Of a DNA stretch of 5,786 bases, positions 5,736 to 5,786 are shown piece after piece (the first letter of the stretch is position 1; every line of letters begins with the position of its first letter). Source of the stretch: an uncultured Bacteroidales bacterium (GTDB taxonomy: Bacteria; Bacteroidota; Bacteroidia; Bacteroidales; Muribaculaceae); the NCBI GenBank assembly GCA_900547755.1, contig URIC01000065.1, positions 1-5,786 on the forward strand, read 5' to 3'. The notes beneath the pieces are model-generated. The model did not search any database. It was not told the origin of the DNA and saw only the letters and a list, made by a program, of their open reading frames with translations. A program made the position numbers and the translations under genes.

Positions 5736-5786
5736 AGTTGTCTAAACTAATTTGATTTGTGAAATTTTTTAAGGAAAATAACGATA

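Noticed and set aside
5736..5786. Possible promoter and ribosome-binding sequence (AAGGAAAATAACG) for a gene beyond the right edge
   Set aside because: No start codon is present in the window and the promoter-like TTTG words are not correctly spaced. Nothing can be called without the next bases.

Overview
The window looks like chromosomal DNA of a Bacteroidota member, most likely of the order Bacteroidales. The evidence is a fused SecD-SecF protein of the ~1000-residue type common in that phylum, start codons without clear Shine-Dalgarno sequences, promoter-like boxes of the Bacteroidota type (TAnnTTTG), and an ECF sigma factor paired with a small membrane protein. Genus cannot be assigned from the sequence alone.

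Layout, left to right. (1) Bases 1-461, minus strand: a hipBA-type toxin-antitoxin module. The HipB-like Xre antitoxin (157-357) is preceded by a promoter region with three 18-bp operator-like palindromes spaced exactly 41 bp apart. The first 32 codons of a HipA N-terminal-domain protein run off the left edge (1-96). (2) Bases 532-1693, minus strand: a two-gene operon of an ECF sigma-70 factor and a four-helix membrane protein that may be its regulator, with a plausible autoregulated promoter at 1729-1758. (3) Bases 1795-1823: a strong intrinsic terminator that separates the sigma operon from the gene upstream. (4) Bases 1862-4849, minus strand: secDF, the housekeeping proton-driven motor of Sec protein export. 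It has its own Bacteroidota-type -7 box at 4924-4931. (5) Bases 4850-5182: a 333-bp divergent intergenic region holding the secDF leader and several short inverted repeats, with no convincing gene. (6) Bases 5183-5735, plus strand: a small Xre regulator and, one base after its stop codon, a 111-residue protein I do not recognise. Both are more AT-rich by eye than secDF, which suggests an acquired two-gene cassette.

The core genes (secDF, sigma operon) sit between two small regulator-led accessory modules, hipBA at the left and xre plus unknown at the right. The clearest signal beyond routine annotation is the phased triple operator in front of hipB. The least explained coding sequence is the 111-residue protein coupled to the Xre regulator.
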